Shown here in pieces: positions 37,930-46,834 of a stretch of 64,000 nucleotides of DNA (position 1 is its first letter; every line of letters starts with the position of its first letter). Source of the stretch: Brevundimonas nasdae. GTDB lineage: Bacteria; Pseudomonadota; Alphaproteobacteria; Caulobacterales; Caulobacteraceae. The notes under the pieces were generated by a model that was not told where the DNA came from, did not search any database, and saw only the letters and a program-made list of their open reading frames with translations. The translations under genes and the position numbers were made by a program. The stretch lies in NCBI RefSeq assembly GCF_016654005.1, contig NZ_JAEPWN010000012.1:38290-102289 (forward strand), in the 5' to 3' direction.

Positions 37930-38459
37930 TGATCCGATCTGTGACAACCGCCGTCGCAATTGCAGGGCTCATGGGCCTGGCGGCATGCGCGACCCCTTCC
38001 AACCCGGCCTTGATGACTGTACCCGCCACGCCTGGTTTGACGGCCTCATCTGGAGATGTGGGCTACAGGTCCATAACCACGGTCAATGTTTCAGGCGGCA
38101 AGGAAACAAATCCGCTCTGGACGGCCCAGGTTTCGAACGCCGCCTTCAAGATAGCCCTGGAAGCCTCGCTTGCCGCCGCCGGATATATGGGAACCGAAGG
38201 CCGTCCGCTGACTGTGACCGCCTCATTGATCGAGTTGAAACAGCCTTTCGCGGGTCTGGATCTGTCGGTGACCAGTCAGGTTCGCTACAGCGTCGAAGGC
38301 GGCGGCCGCACCCTGTTTGACGAGACAGTAGGGGCGACAGGCACGGCTTCAATGGGCGATGCGCTTATCGCCACCGAACGCCTGAAGATCGCCAACGAGA
38401 AATCGATCCAGGAAAACATCAAAGAGTTCCTGCGCCGCTTCCGCGAACGCGCGCGGTGA
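37926..38459 (+). CDS. Lipoprotein of unknown function
   Basis: The 177-aa protein has a lipobox (GLMGLAACATPS, Cys about residue 21) and a compact domain with TASLIELKQPFAGLDLSVTSQV and a conserved helical ending IQENIKEFLRRFRERAR. I do not recognise the family. The ATG overlaps the stop of the preceding PEGA-like lipoprotein, so the two are probably cotranslated and act together in the outer membrane. Confidence 0.75.
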   Translation: MMIRSVTTAVAIAGLMGLAACATPSNPALMTVPATPGLTASSGDVGYRSITTVNVSGGKETNPLWTAQVSNAAFKIALEASLAAAGYMGTEGRPLTVTASLIELKQPFAGLDLSVTSQVRYSVEGGGRTLFDETVGATGTASMGDALIATERLKIANEKSIQENIKEFLRRFRERAR

Positions 38460-38487
38460 TCTGAAGAGGGACGGCGGGATGGCGAAA

Positions 38488-38519
38488 GCCGTTTCGCCGT
38501 TTCGCCGTTCCGCCGTTCC
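38488..38519. repeat. Four tandem 8-bp repeats
   Basis: GCCGTTTC occurs twice (38488-38495, 38496-38503), then GCCGTTCC twice (38504-38511, 38512-38519), between the lipoprotein stop and the Rrf2 gene stop. The preceding GGCGAAA could pair with TTTCGCC to form hairpins, so the array might help end transcription of the convergent genes. Confidence 0.85.
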
Positions 38520-38521
38520 GT

Positions 38522-38938
38522 TCAGGCGCTCGCCACGGCCTGAGCCAGGGTTCGCCCCTCGAATACAGACGCCAGGGCGTCGCGGCCGTCGCTCAGCACA
38601 GGGCGCAGGGGGCAGGTCTCGACATCGGGACAGGTCTCGCACGGCCCATAGGCGGTGCGCGAGGCGCAGGGCGCCAGGGCCAGCGGCCCCTCCAATGCAC
38701 GGATCACATCGGCGAAACTGATCGCCTCCGCAGGACGGGCCAGGGCGTAGCCGCCGGTCCGCCCCCGTTTGGACGCCAGCAGGTGCTGGCGGCGCAAATC
38801 CAGAAGTATGGCCTCAAGAAACTTGCGCGGCGCCGCTGAGGCCTCTGCGATGTCGGCGATGGTCGCAGGCCCGCCGCCGGGCAGGCCCGCCAGATGGATC
38901 ATCGCACGCAGCGCATAGCGGGAGCGGTTCGACAGCAT
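38522..38938 (-). CDS. Rrf2 family transcriptional regulator
   Basis: The 138-aa regulator has the Rrf2 winged helix (SRYALRAMIHLAGL, ASAAPRKFLEAILLDLRRQHLL, SKRGRTGGYAL) and a C-terminal Cys cluster CASRTAYGPCETCPDVETCP with four Cys, which could hold an iron-sulfur cluster as in IscR or NsrR. The spacing differs from IscR, so the cofactor and targets are open. The ATG at 38938 is used. It lies beside a response regulator gene on the same strand. Confidence 0.88.
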   Translation of the reverse strand: MLSNRSRYALRAMIHLAGLPGGGPATIADIAEASAAPRKFLEAILLDLRRQHLLASKRGRTGGYALARPAEAISFADVIRALEGPLALAPCASRTAYGPCETCPDVETCPLRPVLSDGRDALASVFEGRTLAQAVASA

Positions 38939-38984
38939 AGGCTGTGATCGCCCGCCCGCCGCTGCAACGCAAGTCAGGCGTGCG

Positions 38985-39626
38985 TCAGGCGTCCAGACGT
39001 TCGCCCAACCGCGCCACGACCTCAAGGATCTGAGGCCCGGTATAGGGTTTCAGCACCAGGGCCTCGGCCAGATCGGCGTGCTGGGCAGCTGCGGTCACGT
39101 CGCCGGAGATGAAGACGACCCGCACCTTCCAACGGTCGGTCAATGACCGCGCCAGTTCAATCCCCGTGCGGTCGTCCGACAGGTTGATGTCCAACAGGGC
39201 GGCGTCGATGTGGTGCAGGGCCGCCGCCGCCTCGGCGGCTGCAGCGCTGTGGAAGGGGCCGACAACGCTGTGGCCCGCCTCAGTCAGCAGTTCGGTCAGG
39301 GCGGCGGCTGAATCGGCGTCGTCTTCGACAACCAGCAGGGTCAGGGGCGCGGTCGATGCAGTCAATGGCGTATCCTCGTTGGGGAGTGGGGCTTGGCGGG
39401 TGACGACGGCGCGCAGATCCCGCCAGACCTCGGCGGGCGAACGATCCGTATCCAGATCATAGATGGCGGCCATGGCCTTCAGTTCGCGCTCATCCTCGGG
39501 CGACAATGCGCCGTCATTCTCGTTCAGGCGGCTGTCGTACTGGCGGCACAGGCGTTCCACGCTGGCGGCGGCGTCATCAGTCGGAATGGCGGTTCCGGGC
39601 GTCGATTGGGGCGGGCGATCGAACAT
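38985..39626 (-). CDS. Response regulator with N-terminal helical extension
   Basis: The 213-aa protein has a receiver domain at its C-terminus (about residues 92-205): acidic pair VVEDDADS, phosphoacceptor Asp in ALLDINLSDDRTG and Lys in LVLKPYTG. The first 90 residues form an unrecognised helical segment (AASVERLCRQYDSRLNENDG). There is no DNA-binding or enzymatic output, so it probably signals by protein contact. The start at 39626 has GGAGGA 6 bases upstream. The gene is next to the Rrf2 regulator but separate. Confidence 0.85.
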   Translation of the reverse strand: MFDRPPQSTPGTAIPTDDAAASVERLCRQYDSRLNENDGALSPEDERELKAMAAIYDLDTDRSPAEVWRDLRAVVTRQAPLPNEDTPLTASTAPLTLLVVEDDADSAAALTELLTEAGHSVVGPFHSAAAAEAAAALHHIDAALLDINLSDDRTGIELARSLTDRWKVRVVFISGDVTAAAQHADLAEALVLKPYTGPQILEVVARLGERLDA

Positions 39627-39811
39627 TTCCGTCCTCCTCATTTGAAGCTTGGGCATTTGTTAACGGCTGGAACCTGATCTGTAACCGCGTCTGACGCCAT
39701 CGTTATCGGGGATCACAAACCCGGCGCCGCCCCTTGCGCCGCGGTTGCAATCGACAAAACGGGGCCTGACGCGGTAAGGACGCCCTCCCTCTCCCTCAGG
39801 ATTTCCCCGCC

Positions 39812-40879
39812 TTGCGTCTGCCCCAGGCCCGTCTCGATCAGGTTCTCGACCGCTTCCATGAAGTCGAGGCGCGCATGGGCGCGGCGACCGACGGGGCCGA
39901 GATCGTGCGTCTGTCGAAAGAACACGCCGAACTGAAACCCGTCGCCGATGCGGTTCAGGGCCTGGCCCGCGCCCGCGCCGAGATGACCGATCTGGAAGCC
40001 ATGACGGCCGATCCGGAAATGGCGGCGATGGCCCAGGACGAACTGCAGGTCCTGAACGACAGTCTGCCCGCGCTGGAGCGCGAGGTGGCCCTGTTGCTGG
40101 CGCCGCGCGACGCCGACGAAAACGCCTCCGCCGTGCTGGAAGTGCGCGCCGGCACCGGCGGTGATGAGGCGGCCCTGTTCGCGGGCGACCTGTTCCGCAT
40201 GTATTCGCGTTACGCCTCCACGCGCGGCTGGCGGGTCGAACTGGATTCCGCGACCGAGGGCGACGCGGGCGGCTATAAGGAAATCATCGCCACCGTCACC
40301 GGCGAAGGCGTGTTCGGGCGGCTGAAGTTCGAGAGCGGCGTCCACCGCGTGCAACGCGTGCCGACGACCGAGGCGGGCGGGCGCATCCACACCTCGGCCG
40401 CCACCGTCGCCGTCTTGCCTGAAGTCGAGGATGTCGAGATCGAGATCCTGGACAAGGATATCCGCATCGACACCTTCCGCGCCTCCGGCTCGGGCGGCCA
40501 GCACGTCAACAAGACGGACTCGGCGGTGCGCATCACCCACCTGCCCACCGGGATCGTGGCCACCAGCTCGGAAAAATCCCAGCACGTGAACCGCGAAAAG
40601 GCCATGAAGAACCTGCGCGTGCGCCTGTACGACATGCAGCGCCAGGCCAAGGACCTGGCCCGCGCGGATTCGCGCAAGTCGCAGGTGGGATCGGGCGACC
40701 GGTCGGAACGCATCCGCACCTACAACTTCCCTCAAGGGCGGGTGACCGATCACCGGATCGGCCTGACCCTGCACAGCCTGCCGCAGATTCTGGAAGGCGA
40801 CCTCAATCCGATGCTGGACGCCCTGATCGCCGAAGATCAGGCCGCGCGCCTGGCCGACCTGGAAGCCGAGTTCGGCTGA
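39812..40879 (+). CDS. prfA: Peptide chain release factor 1 (PrfA)
   Basis: RF1 ends translation at UAA and UAG. The 355-aa protein has the peptidyl hydrolysis motif [18 protein letters not shown] with GGQ and the anticodon-like region in the PxT form ([15 protein letters not shown]). The TTG start at 39812 gives a normal length. Unlike many bacteria, the RF methyltransferase prmC is not directly downstream; the next gene faces it. Confidence 0.96.
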   Translation: MRLPQARLDQVLDRFHEVEARMGAATDGAEIVRLSKEHAELKPVADAVQGLARARAEMTDLEAMTADPEMAAMAQDELQVLNDSLPALEREVALLLAPRDADENASAVLEVRAGTGGDEAALFAGDLFRMYSRYASTRGWRVELDSATEGDAGGYKEIIATVTGEGVFGRLKFESGVHRVQRVPTTEAGGRIHTSAATVAVLPEVEDVEIEILDKDIRIDTFRASGSGGQHVNKTDSAVRITHLPTGIVATSSEKSQHVNREKAMKNLRVRLYDMQRQAKDLARADSRKSQVGSGDRSERIRTYNFPQGRVTDHRIGLTLHSLPQILEGDLNPMLDALIAEDQAARLADLEAEFG

Positions 40880-41275
40880 TCAGCGCAGCAGGCCCAGCAG
40901 GGGCAGGCACAACACCAGGGCGGTGACGGCGGTGAAGCCGGCGAAGGCGTGGACGCTTTGGCGGCGGCAGCGCACCACGAAGGCGCTGCGGCTCCATGCG
41001 CCGCGGCTGGCCCACAGCAGATAGATCGCCTGGATCACCCAGCCCGCCACAAAAGCCGCCACGGCCCAGGTGCTGAGCAAGGCCAGCGCCAGACCCGACA
41101 CCAGCACCATCGCCCCGCCCAGTGCGGTGGTCAGTTCTTCGACATGGTCGGCAAGGCGGATTCGCACGACCCGCGACAGCTCCCATTGCAGGCGCCAGTT
41201 CAGCCAGGACTGGCTCAACAGCAGCAGCCCCCCGACCACATAGAACACCCCGATTGCGCGCGCCGCCCATTCCAT
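40880..41275 (-). CDS. Small integral membrane protein, unknown
   Basis: The 131-aa protein has four predicted TM helices (IGVFYVVGGLLLLSQSWL; LGGAMVLVSGLALALLSTWAV; WVIQAIYLLWASRG; FAGFTAVTALVLCLPLLGLL) and I do not recognise the family. The ATG at 41275 is preferred over the longer frame. Its stop codon directly abuts the prfA stop at 40879, so the genes converge without a spacer. Confidence 0.7.
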   Translation of the reverse strand: MEWAARAIGVFYVVGGLLLLSQSWLNWRLQWELSRVVRIRLADHVEELTTALGGAMVLVSGLALALLSTWAVAAFVAGWVIQAIYLLWASRGAWSRSAFVVRCRRQSVHAFAGFTAVTALVLCLPLLGLLR

Positions 41276-41383
41276 GGCGGGAATATGGCCATCGTTTGCG
41301 CGCGCTGTAATCCGCCAAAATCCGAAAGACGAACGATCCGCGACGAATCGAAACCTTAAAGACACAACCGACGATATATGAGC

Positions 41384-41401
41384 TTACGCATATCAGCGTA
41401 A
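41384..41401. promoter_or_regulatory. Inverted repeat in a divergent, AT-rich intergenic region
   Basis: TTACGC (41384-41389) and GCGTAA (41396-41401) frame a 6-base centre (ATATCA) in an AT-rich segment between the minus-strand membrane gene (starts 41275) and the plus-strand DUF2007 gene (starts 41514). It could be an operator or part of a promoter. Confidence 0.35.
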
Positions 41402-41513
41402 CTAATCGATGTTCACGGTTGCAGACTTCACAAGGCGCCCGTCTGTTTTGTGGTGCGCGCCTGGGGCTGGCGGCATACTGTCCTGCGCAAACCCCACGTC
41501 ACATGAGCACCCC

Positions 41514-41936
41514 ATGGCCCTGGCCGAGATCGTCCGCTTTCAGGATGTCTATGAAGCCGATCTGGCGGCGGCCTTTCTGGCCGACCGCGGCATAGACGTG
41601 GATGTGACCGAACGCTTTCAGACCACGGTCGATCCCCTGATGCAGCGGGCGCTGGGCCTGCGCCTGATGGCGCCGTCGGATCAGGTGGAGGCGGCGCGCG
41701 ATCTCTTGGCCCGAGCGGCGCGGGGTGAATTCGCCGATGACCAGAATGACGACGACCTGCCTGCCGCCGACCCGACCACCCGCACCGTCGGACGGGGACT
41801 GGCCCTGATCCTGGCGGCCACGGGCGCCTTCTGGGGCAACAGCCTGCCGCGACGCCTTCGACCGGTTCACTGGATCGGTGTTGTGCTGATCCTGGCCATC
41901 GGTGGCATATCGATCATCGCCGCCCTGGCCGCATGA
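41514..41936 (+). CDS. DUF2007 family protein
   Basis: The 140-aa protein has a DUF2007-like N-terminal domain (about residues 1-60; EIVRFQDVYEADLAAAFLADRGIDVDV), a small ferredoxin-like fold called a putative signal-transducing domain, and one C-terminal TM helix (about 115-137, IGVVLILAIGGISIIAALAA). The ATG at 41514 is chosen over the upstream frame. A shared terminator follows and separates it from sucB. Confidence 0.8.
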   Translation: MALAEIVRFQDVYEADLAAAFLADRGIDVDVTERFQTTVDPLMQRALGLRLMAPSDQVEAARDLLARAARGEFADDQNDDDLPAADPTTRTVGRGLALILAATGAFWGNSLPRRLRPVHWIGVVLILAIGGISIIAALAA

Positions 41937-41956
41937 GCACAGAGGGCCGCAATGAG

Positions 41957-41985
41957 AAAAGGCGGCGAGAGCCTCGCCGCCTTTT
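41957..41985. terminator. Bidirectional terminator between DUF2007 and sucB
   Basis: AAAAGGCGGCGA (41957-41968) pairs perfectly with TCGCCGCCTTTT (41974-41985) around a 5-base loop. T-tracts on both strands let it stop both converging transcripts. Confidence 0.92.
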
Positions 41986-41991
41986 CAGGTC

Positions 41992-43527
41992 TTACAGGTC
42001 CAGCAGCGCGCGCTGCGGATCTTCCAGCAGTTCCTTGACGCGGACCAGGAAGGTCACGGCTTCCTTGCCGTCGACGATGCGGTGATCGTAGCTGAGGGCC
42101 AGGTACATCATCGGGCGGATCTTGACCTCGCCGTTGATGGCCATCGGACGCTGCACGATGTTGTGCATGCCCAGGATGCCCGACTGCGGCGCATTCAGGA
42201 TCGGCGTCGACATCAGCGACCCATAGGTGCCGCCGTTGGTGATGGTGAAGGTGCCGCCCTGCATCTGATCCATGGTCAGGGCGCCGTCACGGGCGGCCTT
42301 GCCTAGGGCGCCGATGCCCTTTTCGATGCCCGCGAGCGACAGGGTGTCGGCGTCACGCAGGACCGGAACCACCAGGCCCTTGTCGGTGCCGACGGCGACG
42401 CCGATGTCATAGTGGTTCTTGTAGATGATGTCGGTGCCGTCGATCTCGGCGTTGACGGCAGGGATTTCGTGCAGGGCCGCGACGACCGCCTTGGTGAAGA
42501 AGGACATGAAGCCCAGCTTCACGCCGTGGCGCTTCTCGAAGACATCCTTGTACTGGGCGCGCAGGGCCATGACGTTGGTCATGTCCACCTCGTTGAAGGT
42601 GGTCAGCTGGGCGGCCGTGTTCTGAGATTCCTTCAGGCGGCGGGCGATGGTCTGACGCAGGCGCGTCATCTTCACCCGCTCTTCGCGCGGCTGGTCGGCG
42701 CGCGGCGCGGCAGGGGCGGCAGCGGCGCCAGGAGCCGGAGCCGCCTGGCCGATGGCGGCGATGGCGTCGGCCTTGGTGATGTTGCCCTTCGGCCCCGTTG
42801 CGGCGATCGCCTTGGGGTCCAGGTTGTTCTCGCCGACCACGCGCTGAACGGCGGGCGACAGGGTTTCGTTCTTGGCGCCCGAGACCTGGCCAGAGACTTG
42901 GGCCGAGCCGGTGTTGGCCGACGCAGCCGCCGGAGCAGCGGCAGCAGGAGCCGAGCCCGCACCCGATGCAGCGCCCGAAGCGGCAACCGAGCCGATCTTC
43001 TGGCCAGGCGTGACCGTCGCGCCTTCGTCAGCGTCGATGGTCAGAACGCCGTCAGCCGGGGCCGAAACCTCGACCGCGACCTTGTCGGTTTCGATCTCGA
43101 CCAGAAGTTCGTCCTTCTTGACCGCATCGCCGGACTTCTTGACCCACTTGCCGATCGAGCCTTCAGCGACGCTTTCGCCCATGGTCGGGACGTTGATGTC
43201 GATGGCGGCGGCAGCGGCAGGCGCGGCGGCAGCCGGGGCCGCCTTGGCGTCCGCCTTGGGCGCCGCAGCCGTCTTGGCCGGAGCCGCCGAAGCGCCCTCC
43301 GAGATCACGCCCAGAACCGTGTTGGGAACGACGGTGTCGCCCTCTGCGGCCTTGATGTCGCTCAGGGTGCCGTCAGCGGGCGCCACCACTTCCAGCGAGA
43401 CCTTGTCGGTCTCAAGCTCGACCAGAACCTCGTCCTTCTTGACCGCATCACCGACCTTCTTGGTCCATTTCGCGATGGTGGCTTCGGAGACGGATTCACC
43501 GAGTGCGGGGGTCAGGATGTCGGCCAT
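41992..43527 (-). CDS. sucB: 2-Oxoglutarate dehydrogenase E2, dihydrolipoyllysine succinyltransferase
   Basis: The 511-aa E2 core of 2-oxoglutarate dehydrogenase has two lipoyl domains (about residues 1-76 and 108-183; lipoyl Lys in [12 protein letters not shown] and [12 protein letters not shown]), Ala/Pro-rich linkers, an E1/E3-binding segment (about 222-260) and the catalytic domain (about 285-511) with [13 protein letters not shown] (His-x3-Asp-Gly). Most E2o proteins have a single lipoyl domain. It is 43 bases after sucA. The E3 (lpd) gene is not next to it. Confidence 0.96.
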   Translation of the reverse strand: MADILTPALGESVSEATIAKWTKKVGDAVKKDEVLVELETDKVSLEVVAPADGTLSDIKAAEGDTVVPNTVLGVISEGASAAPAKTAAAPKADAKAAPAAAAPAAAAAIDINVPTMGESVAEGSIGKWVKKSGDAVKKDELLVEIETDKVAVEVSAPADGVLTIDADEGATVTPGQKIGSVAASGAASGAGSAPAAAAPAAASANTGSAQVSGQVSGAKNETLSPAVQRVVGENNLDPKAIAATGPKGNITKADAIAAIGQAAPAPGAAAAPAAPRADQPREERVKMTRLRQTIARRLKESQNTAAQLTTFNEVDMTNVMALRAQYKDVFEKRHGVKLGFMSFFTKAVVAALHEIPAVNAEIDGTDIIYKNHYDIGVAVGTDKGLVVPVLRDADTLSLAGIEKGIGALGKAARDGALTMDQMQGGTFTITNGGTYGSLMSTPILNAPQSGILGMHNIVQRPMAINGEVKIRPMMYLALSYDHRIVDGKEAVTFLVRVKELLEDPQRALLDL

Positions 43528-43570
43528 GTCAGGTCCAGCTTGTCTTTAGATCGGTCTTTTACAGGGTGTA

Positions 43571-46500
43571 TCAGGCGAAGGCTTCGTTGGTGAAGGTCTC
43601 GAGTTCCTTCAGGTGTCGGCTCATCAGGCCGGCCGCCGTGGAGGCGGAGCCGGGCCGTCCGACGTAGCGGGCGCGTTTGGAGGCGACGTCCAGCTTGTCC
43701 AGGGTCAGCTCCAGCCATGGATCGACGAAGGTCCAGCCGCCCATGTTCTTGGGCTCTTCCTGGCACCACACGACCTCAGCGTTGGGGAAGCGCGCCAGTT
43801 CCTTGCGCAGCGACTGGATCGGCCACGGATAGAACTGCTCCAGACGCAGGATGTAGACGTCGTCTACGGCCTGACCGTCCTTGGCCTTCTTCTCGCGCGC
43901 GTCCAGTAGGTCGTAATAGACCTTGCCCGAGCACAGGATGACGCGGCGGATGTCCTTGTCCGCCTTGATCTTGATGCCGGCGACGTCGGGACGCAGTTCG
44001 GCGTCATCGCGCAGCAGGCGGTGGAAGGACGAACCCTCGGCCAGATCCTTGAGGCTGGAGACCGCCTTCTTGTGACGCAGCAGCGACTTCGGCGTCATCA
44101 GGATCAAGGGCTTGCGGAACGACCGGTGCATCTGGCGACGCAGGATGTGGAAGTAGTTGGCCGGGGTCGTGCAGTTGGCAACCTGCATATTGTCTTCGGC
44201 GCACTGCTGCAGGAAGCGCTCCAGACGGGCCGAGGAGTGCTCCGGTCCCTGGCCTTCATAGCCGTGCGGCAGCAGCATGGTCAGGCCGCTCATACGCAGC
44301 CATTTGCGTTCGCCCGAACTGATGAACTGGTCGATCACCACCTGGGCGCCGTTCACGAAGTCGCCGAACTGGGCTTCCCACATGACCAGGGTGTTGGGGT
44401 CAGCCAGCGAATAGCCGTACTCGAAGCCAAGCACCGCTTCTTCCGACAGAGCCGAGTCGATCACTTCGAAGTTCGCCTGGCCTTCGCGCAGGTTGTTCAG
44501 CGGCATGTACCGCTCTTCGGTCGTCTGATCGATGATGCCCGAGTGACGCTGCGAGAAGGTGCCGCGCACGGAATCCTGACCCGACAGACGGACCGGGAAG
44601 CCTTCATCGACCAGCGAGGCGAAGGCCAGGCTTTCGGCCGTGGCCCAGTCCAGGCCCTCACCCGAGGTGATGGCTTCACGGCGGCCGTCGATGACGCGCT
44701 TCAGCGTCTTGTGCATGTCGACGCTGTTGGGGATCGTGGTCAGGCGATGCCCCAGATCCTGCAGCTTGGCCAGGGGAACGGCGGTCTCGCCGCGCGCTTC
44801 ATCCTTGGGCGCCTGCAGGCCCTTCCACTGGCCGTCCAGCCAGTCAGCCTTGTCGGCGGACCAGGTCTTGCCGGCCTCGAACTGCTCGTCGAGGAAGGCT
44901 TCGAAGCGGGCGACCTCGGCGTCCACATCGGCCTGGGTCACCACGCCCTGTTCGACCAGACGCTGCGAATACAGCTCCCGCGTCGAAGGCTGGGCGCGGA
45001 TCTTCGAATACATCAGCGGCTGGGTGAAGGTGGGATCGTCGCCTTCGTTGTGGCCGAAGCGGCGGTAGCAGAACATGTCCACCACCACGTCCTTGTGGAA
45101 CTTCTGGCGGTATTCGGTGGCGACCTTCGAGGCGAAGACGACGGCTTCGGGGTCGTCGCCGTTGACGTGGAAGATCGGCGCCTGGACCATCAGGGCCACA
45201 TCGGACGGGTACGGCGACGAGCGCGAGTTCCGCGGGCTGGTCGTGAAGCCGATCTGGTTGTTGATGACGAAATGCAGGGTGCCGCCGGTGCGGTAGCCCT
45301 TCAGGCCCATCAGGGCGAAACATTCGGCCACGACGCCCTGGCCGGCAAACGCGGCGTCGCCGTGGATCAGCAGCGGCACGACCTTGGAGCGGTCCAGCGC
45401 CCACTGGCCTTCCGGCACGCCTTCGTTGGCTTCGCGGATGTCGAACGCCTGTTTGGCACGCGCCTTGCCCAGGACGACCGGGTTGACGATTTCAAGGTGC
45501 GACGGATTGGCGGTCAGCGACAGGTGGACGTGGTTGCCGTCGAACTCGCGGTTCGACGAGGCGCCCATGTGGTATTTCACGTCGCCCGAGCCTTCGATGT
45601 CGCTCGGCACGGCCGAACCACCCTGGAACTCGTGGAAGATGACCTTGTACGGCTTGCCCATCACGGCGGCGAGCACGTTCAGGCGGCCGCGGTGGGCCAT
45701 GCCGAGAACGACTTCATCGACGCCCAGATTGCCGCCGCGCTTGATGACCTGCTCCAGCGCCGGGACCATGGCCTCGCCGCCGTCCAGACCGAAACGCTTG
45801 GTGCCGGGGAAACGCTTGTGCAGGAAGCGTTCGAAGCCTTCGGCCTCGATCAGCTTGTTCAGGATGGCCAGCTTGCCTTCCTTGGTGAAGGCGTTCTGCT
45901 CGAACTTGTCCGGGCCTTCGAAACGCTGCTGAAGCCAGGCCTTCTCCTCCGGCTCGGCGATATGCATGTACTGGATGCCGATCGTGCCGCAGTAGGTGCG
46001 CTTGAGGATCTCCAGCACCTGACGGATCGAGCCGGTCTGCAGGCCCAGAACGCCGTCCAGGAAGATCGGGCGATCCAGATCGGCGCCGTTGAAACCGTAG
46101 AATTCAGGCGTCAGTTCGGGGTTCTCGACCGGCTGCTCGATGCCGAGCGGGTCGAGCTGCGCCTGCAGGTGGCCGCGCACGCGATAGGCGCGGATCAGCA
46201 TCAGGGCGCGGATGGAATCGTGGGCGGCGGCGCGGATGACGTCAGCCGAAACCTCGACCGGCGCAGCCTTGGCGGCGGCGGGCGCGGCTGCGCCCGGCTT
46301 CTTGGGATCGGGCTTGGGTGCGGGCCAGCGGCCGTCGAAGACGCCGGTTTCTTCGGTCGGTTCAGTGGCGACGCCGCGTCCCCAGCTGCCTGCGTCGGCC
46401 GAGGCCTTCACGCTGGCGGCGTTGTCACGGAGCTGGTCGAAGAAGGTCTTCCATTCGCCCGAGACGGAGGCCGGATCATTGGCCCACTTCTCGTGGAGTT

Positions 46501-46582
46501 CCTCAATATAGGCGGCATTGGCCCCGTAGAGGAAAGAGGTCTCGGCAAAGACCTGATTCAGCCGACCTGCATCGTCCGCCAT
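43571..46582 (-). CDS. sucA: 2-Oxoglutarate dehydrogenase E1
   Basis: The 1003-aa thiamine-diphosphate enzyme decarboxylates 2-oxoglutarate. It has the N-terminal E2-contact segment (SFLYGANAAYIEELHEKW), the THDP-site GMAHRGRLNVLAAVMGKP and the GDAAFAGQGVV motif, and the transketolase-like half with LRMSGLTMLLPHGYEGQGPEHSSARLERFLQ (split: LRMSGLTMLLPHGYEG, QGPEHSSARLERFLQ). A terminator and a 252-base gap upstream suggest its own promoter, separate from sucCD. It precedes sucB. Confidence 0.97.
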   Translation of the reverse strand: MADDAGRLNQVFAETSFLYGANAAYIEELHEKWANDPASVSGEWKTFFDQLRDNAASVKASADAGSWGRGVATEPTEETGVFDGRWPAPKPDPKKPGAAAPAAAKAAPVEVSADVIRAAAHDSIRALMLIRAYRVRGHLQAQLDPLGIEQPVENPELTPEFYGFNGADLDRPIFLDGVLGLQTGSIRQVLEILKRTYCGTIGIQYMHIAEPEEKAWLQQRFEGPDKFEQNAFTKEGKLAILNKLIEAEGFERFLHKRFPGTKRFGLDGGEAMVPALEQVIKRGGNLGVDEVVLGMAHRGRLNVLAAVMGKPYKVIFHEFQGGSAVPSDIEGSGDVKYHMGASSNREFDGNHVHLSLTANPSHLEIVNPVVLGKARAKQAFDIREANEGVPEGQWALDRSKVVPLLIHGDAAFAGQGVVAECFALMGLKGYRTGGTLHFVINNQIGFTTSPRNSRSSPYPSDVALMVQAPIFHVNGDDPEAVVFASKVATEYRQKFHKDVVVDMFCYRRFGHNEGDDPTFTQPLMYSKIRAQPSTRELYSQRLVEQGVVTQADVDAEVARFEAFLDEQFEAGKTWSADKADWLDGQWKGLQAPKDEARGETAVPLAKLQDLGHRLTTIPNSVDMHKTLKRVIDGRREAITSGEGLDWATAESLAFASLVDEGFPVRLSGQDSVRGTFSQRHSGIIDQTTEERYMPLNNLREGQANFEVIDSALSEEAVLGFEYGYSLADPNTLVMWEAQFGDFVNGAQVVIDQFISSGERKWLRMSGLTMLLPHGYEGQGPEHSSARLERFLQQCAEDNMQVANCTTPANYFHILRRQMHRSFRKPLILMTPKSLLRHKKAVSSLKDLAEGSSFHRLLRDDAELRPDVAGIKIKADKDIRRVILCSGKVYYDLLDAREKKAKDGQAVDDVYILRLEQFYPWPIQSLRKELARFPNAEVVWCQEEPKNMGGWTFVDPWLELTLDKLDVASKRARYVGRPGSASTAAGLMSRHLKELETFTNEAFA

Positions 46583-46711
46583 AGTTCTCGTCTAATCCCT
46601 GGACCCGACCGGACACATCTCCGTGAGGGGCGCGCCATTCATATAGGCCCGCTTTCCTAATGGGTCATGGCCGAAAGGGGGCAATTCGGTGAGAATTTGG
46701 TCGCAGGGGTT

Positions 46712-46742
46712 AAAAAAACGCCCCCGACCAAAGTCGGGGGCG
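46712..46742 (-). terminator. Rho-independent terminator of the sucC-sucD unit
   Basis: CGCCCCCGAC (46719-46728) pairs perfectly with GTCGGGGGCG (46733-46742), and on the minus strand the hairpin is followed by seven T (46718-46712). It is about 92 bases past the sucD stop and upstream of sucA, so sucA is separated from the succinyl-CoA synthetase genes. Confidence 0.92.
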
Positions 46743-46834
46743 CCAATCTGAGCCGACATCCGCACATTTGATGCGCAGATCGGAATGTTACAGCCTTCTC
46801 CCCTCGCTCGGAAAAGGAGAAAGCTGAACCTAAT

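Noticed and set aside
39666..39700. Possible EcfG promoter before prfA (GGAAC at 39675)
   Set aside because: No CGTT follows at 16 or 17 bases; the next CGTT is too far.
44021..46660. Open plus-strand frame of 879 aa opposite sucA
   Set aside because: It is the shadow of sucA, with no motif and no ribosome binding site.
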